A stretch of DNA of 33,050 nucleotides from B18-G4 sp003648575. GTDB lineage: Bacteria > Bacteroidota > Bacteroidia > Bacteroidales > B18-G4. Below, one piece after another: positions 32,025 through 33,050 of this stretch. The notes beneath the pieces were generated by a model. It searched no databases. It was not told the origin of the DNA and saw nothing but the letters and a program-made list of their open reading frames with translations. A program made the translations under genes and the position numbers. Each line of letters begins with the position of its first letter. Position 1 is the stretch's first letter. The DNA lies in the NCBI GenBank assembly GCA_029942245.1, contig JAOZTN010000028.1:1-33050 (forward strand), in the 5' to 3' direction.

Positions 32025-32091
32025 TATTTTTAAAATATAAATTAGAACTAATCTAAATATTTTCAGTTTATTAACTTTAAAACTCCAAGTT

Positions 32092-33050
32092 ATGAAAAAT
32101 GCTACTAAGCTAGTATGGTTGGTGATGCTTTTCGCGTCATCAATCGTTTTTGCATTTGGTCAAACAGATGCAAAAATGTCCATGGAGCAGTTAATTGCTC
32201 ACGACCAAAGTGTGGTCGTTTATTCTGATGGGGATTTTGACCTATCAGTTCCTGCACAAAACCGTGCAGTAAAAGCAATTCTGATCGATGAGACATTTGA
32301 CACGCAGCTTCCTGCGACCTGGCCTCAATTACAGTACAGCGGTACTGGATTATGGGGATGGGTACCAGGTATCCCTGCACCGGGTGGTTATCAGCCGTTA
32401 AATTCGGATGGTAATTTTGCCGCTTGCAACGGGTATACACCTGGCGGACAGGTTTTTGATGTTGGGTTGTTTACCCCATCAATGGACATGTCAGCTGCAG
32501 CCGGTCCTGATGTTACTCTCGATTTCGACAGGAACTTTCAGGATTTTGCTGGTAACGGTGATTTCCAATGTAGGGTATATTCCGGTGGAACTGCTCTCGC
32601 AAATCTTGAATTAACACTCGTAAACGTCACTTCTGATGATCCATCAACAGGTGTTCATAACACTTTTGTTCTGGACCCAACTACTTTTGCTGATGCATCA
32701 GATGTATATGTTGAATGGTGGTATTCATGTAACACCGGTACTGCATGGGGTCTTGGCATCGACAACGTTGTTATTAACCTCGTACTGCCTCCGGGCGAAA
32801 TGTGGGGTTATGTATTTAACGGTGGCGGCCTTTCTATTTATGGCGCTACAGTTGGTATCGAAGCAGAAGGACTCCTTACTACTACTGATCCTACAGGATG
32901 GTATTCTTTACCAACTGTTCCCGGTGGTATGCAAGAGGCTTATGCCTGGAAAGCAGGTTACAATGTAACAATTGAAATGGTAAATATTCTGCCCGCGGGA
33001 TCAGTTCAACAAGATTTTATTCTTGCTGCACCTACCATGATCGTTTCACC
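32092..33050 (+). CDS. Secreted multidomain protein, 3'-truncated by window edge
   Basis: The frame is open from the ATG at 32092 to the window end without a stop (319 complete codons), so it is easily missed by complete-ORF searches. It starts with a signal peptide (MKNATKLVWLVMLFASSIVFAFGQ in parts: MKNATKLVWL, VMLFASSIVFAFG). Residues about 64-230 (LIDETFDTQLPATWPQ, GIDNVVI) resemble the cleaved-adhesin/MAM-like domains that begin DEx-F-x-x-x-LP-x-x-W and end in a D-N-V/I-x-V/I strand. Residues about 237-300 (GYVFNGGGLSIYGATVGIE, TDPTGWYSLPTVPGG) look like a carboxypeptidase-regulatory-like beta-sandwich (PF13620 type). The last residues TMIVSP suggest a BACON-like domain begins. By analogy with its neighbour it probably ends in a T9SS sorting domain beyond the edge. 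Confidence 0.75.
   Translation, partial: MKNATKLVWLVMLFASSIVFAFGQTDAKMSMEQLIAHDQSVVVYSDGDFDLSVPAQNRAVKAILIDETFDTQLPATWPQLQYSGTGLWGWVPGIPAPGGYQPLNSDGNFAACNGYTPGGQVFDVGLFTPSMDMSAAAGPDVTLDFDRNFQDFAGNGDFQCRVYSGGTALANLELTLVNVTSDDPSTGVHNTFVLDPTTFADASDVYVEWWYSCNTGTAWGLGIDNVVINLVLPPGEMWGYVFNGGGLSIYGATVGIEAEGLLTTTDPTGWYSLPTVPGGMQEAYAWKAGYNVTIEMVNILPAGSVQQDFILAAPTMIVS

Larger units (their letters stand above)
31166..32091. other. Long AT-rich stretch without a convincing gene
   Basis: About 925 nt between the 8-bp repeat and the next gene. It holds two small palindromes with a shared GCGTAGC centre (31198-31214, 31254-31266), a three-unit heptad tract GTCTCCT, GTTCCCT, GTCCCTG (31277-31297), an inverted repeat TATGACCGTTCATA (31481-31494), a small possible ORF, a perfect Shine-Dalgarno sequence before a tiny ORF, and promoter-like elements near the right end. 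I see no tRNA, rRNA, transposase remnant or known riboswitch. Confidence 0.6.

Noticed and set aside
31856..32056. 66-residue plus-strand frame in the AT-rich spacer
   Set aside because: Phe/Ile/Leu-rich product expected from AT-rich DNA; it also covers promoter-like elements of the next gene.
1..33050. tRNA, rRNA, riboswitch or insertion-sequence genes
   Set aside because: I looked in all spacers for cloverleaf arms, transposase motifs and terminal inverted repeats and found none that hold up.

Overview
The window looks like chromosomal DNA of a Bacteroidota member, most likely a Bacteroidales/Marinilabiliales-type uncultured organism assembled from environmental or metagenomic reads. The reasons are two proteins with C-terminal type IX secretion (Por/T9SS) sorting domains, many upstream matches to the Bacteroidetes -7 element TAnnTTTG, a sufBCDSE gene order followed by a DUF59 gene, few Shine-Dalgarno sequences, and a ribosomal protein L21 with a long Lys/Ala/Pro tail. 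A 100-N scaffold gap is present. Most of the content is core housekeeping plus cell-envelope genes. I see no CRISPR array, prophage, insertion sequence, rRNA or tRNA.

Layout. 1-711: the 3' part of a RhuM-family gene cut by the left edge. 803-6535 (minus): the complete iron-sulfur assembly operon sufB-sufC-sufD-sufS-sufE-sufT, with a promoter-like element before sufB and a second possible one before sufS. 6762-9739 (plus): thiL and uvrC, overlapping by 4 nt; uvrC contains the N gap, which appears to be an assembly artefact. 9797-13096 (plus): a secreted BNR/sortilin-like beta-propeller protein with its own promoter and terminator. 13161-15647 (minus): a secreted arylsulfotransferase-like protein with a T9SS sorting domain. 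15948-22261 (plus): a TetR regulator followed by a full RND tripartite efflux operon (adaptor, pump, outer-membrane channel), with a palindromic operator candidate upstream. 22378-23142 (plus): rsmA. 23188-27352 (minus): a TPR lipoprotein-like/periplasmic protein, serS, rpmA and rplU. 27407-28333 (minus): an EamA/DMT permease. 28571-31015 (plus): a secreted T9SS protein with a 200-residue internal duplication. 31016-32091: a long AT-rich non-coding stretch. 32092-33050 (plus): the start of another secreted protein, cut by the right edge.

The genes fall into three working groups: Fe-S cluster assembly (SufBCD scaffold, SufS/SufE sulfur donor, SufT maturation factor), a self-regulated efflux operon, and translation (SerRS, L21, L27, RsmA). 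The most unusual non-coding feature is a set of degenerate short tandem repeats, mostly of 7-bp period, that fill many of the intergenic spacers. One of them folds, on the plus strand only, into a long hairpin starting at the stop codon of the efflux operon. No clear new defence or catalytic system is visible; the repeat class is the best candidate for something undescribed.
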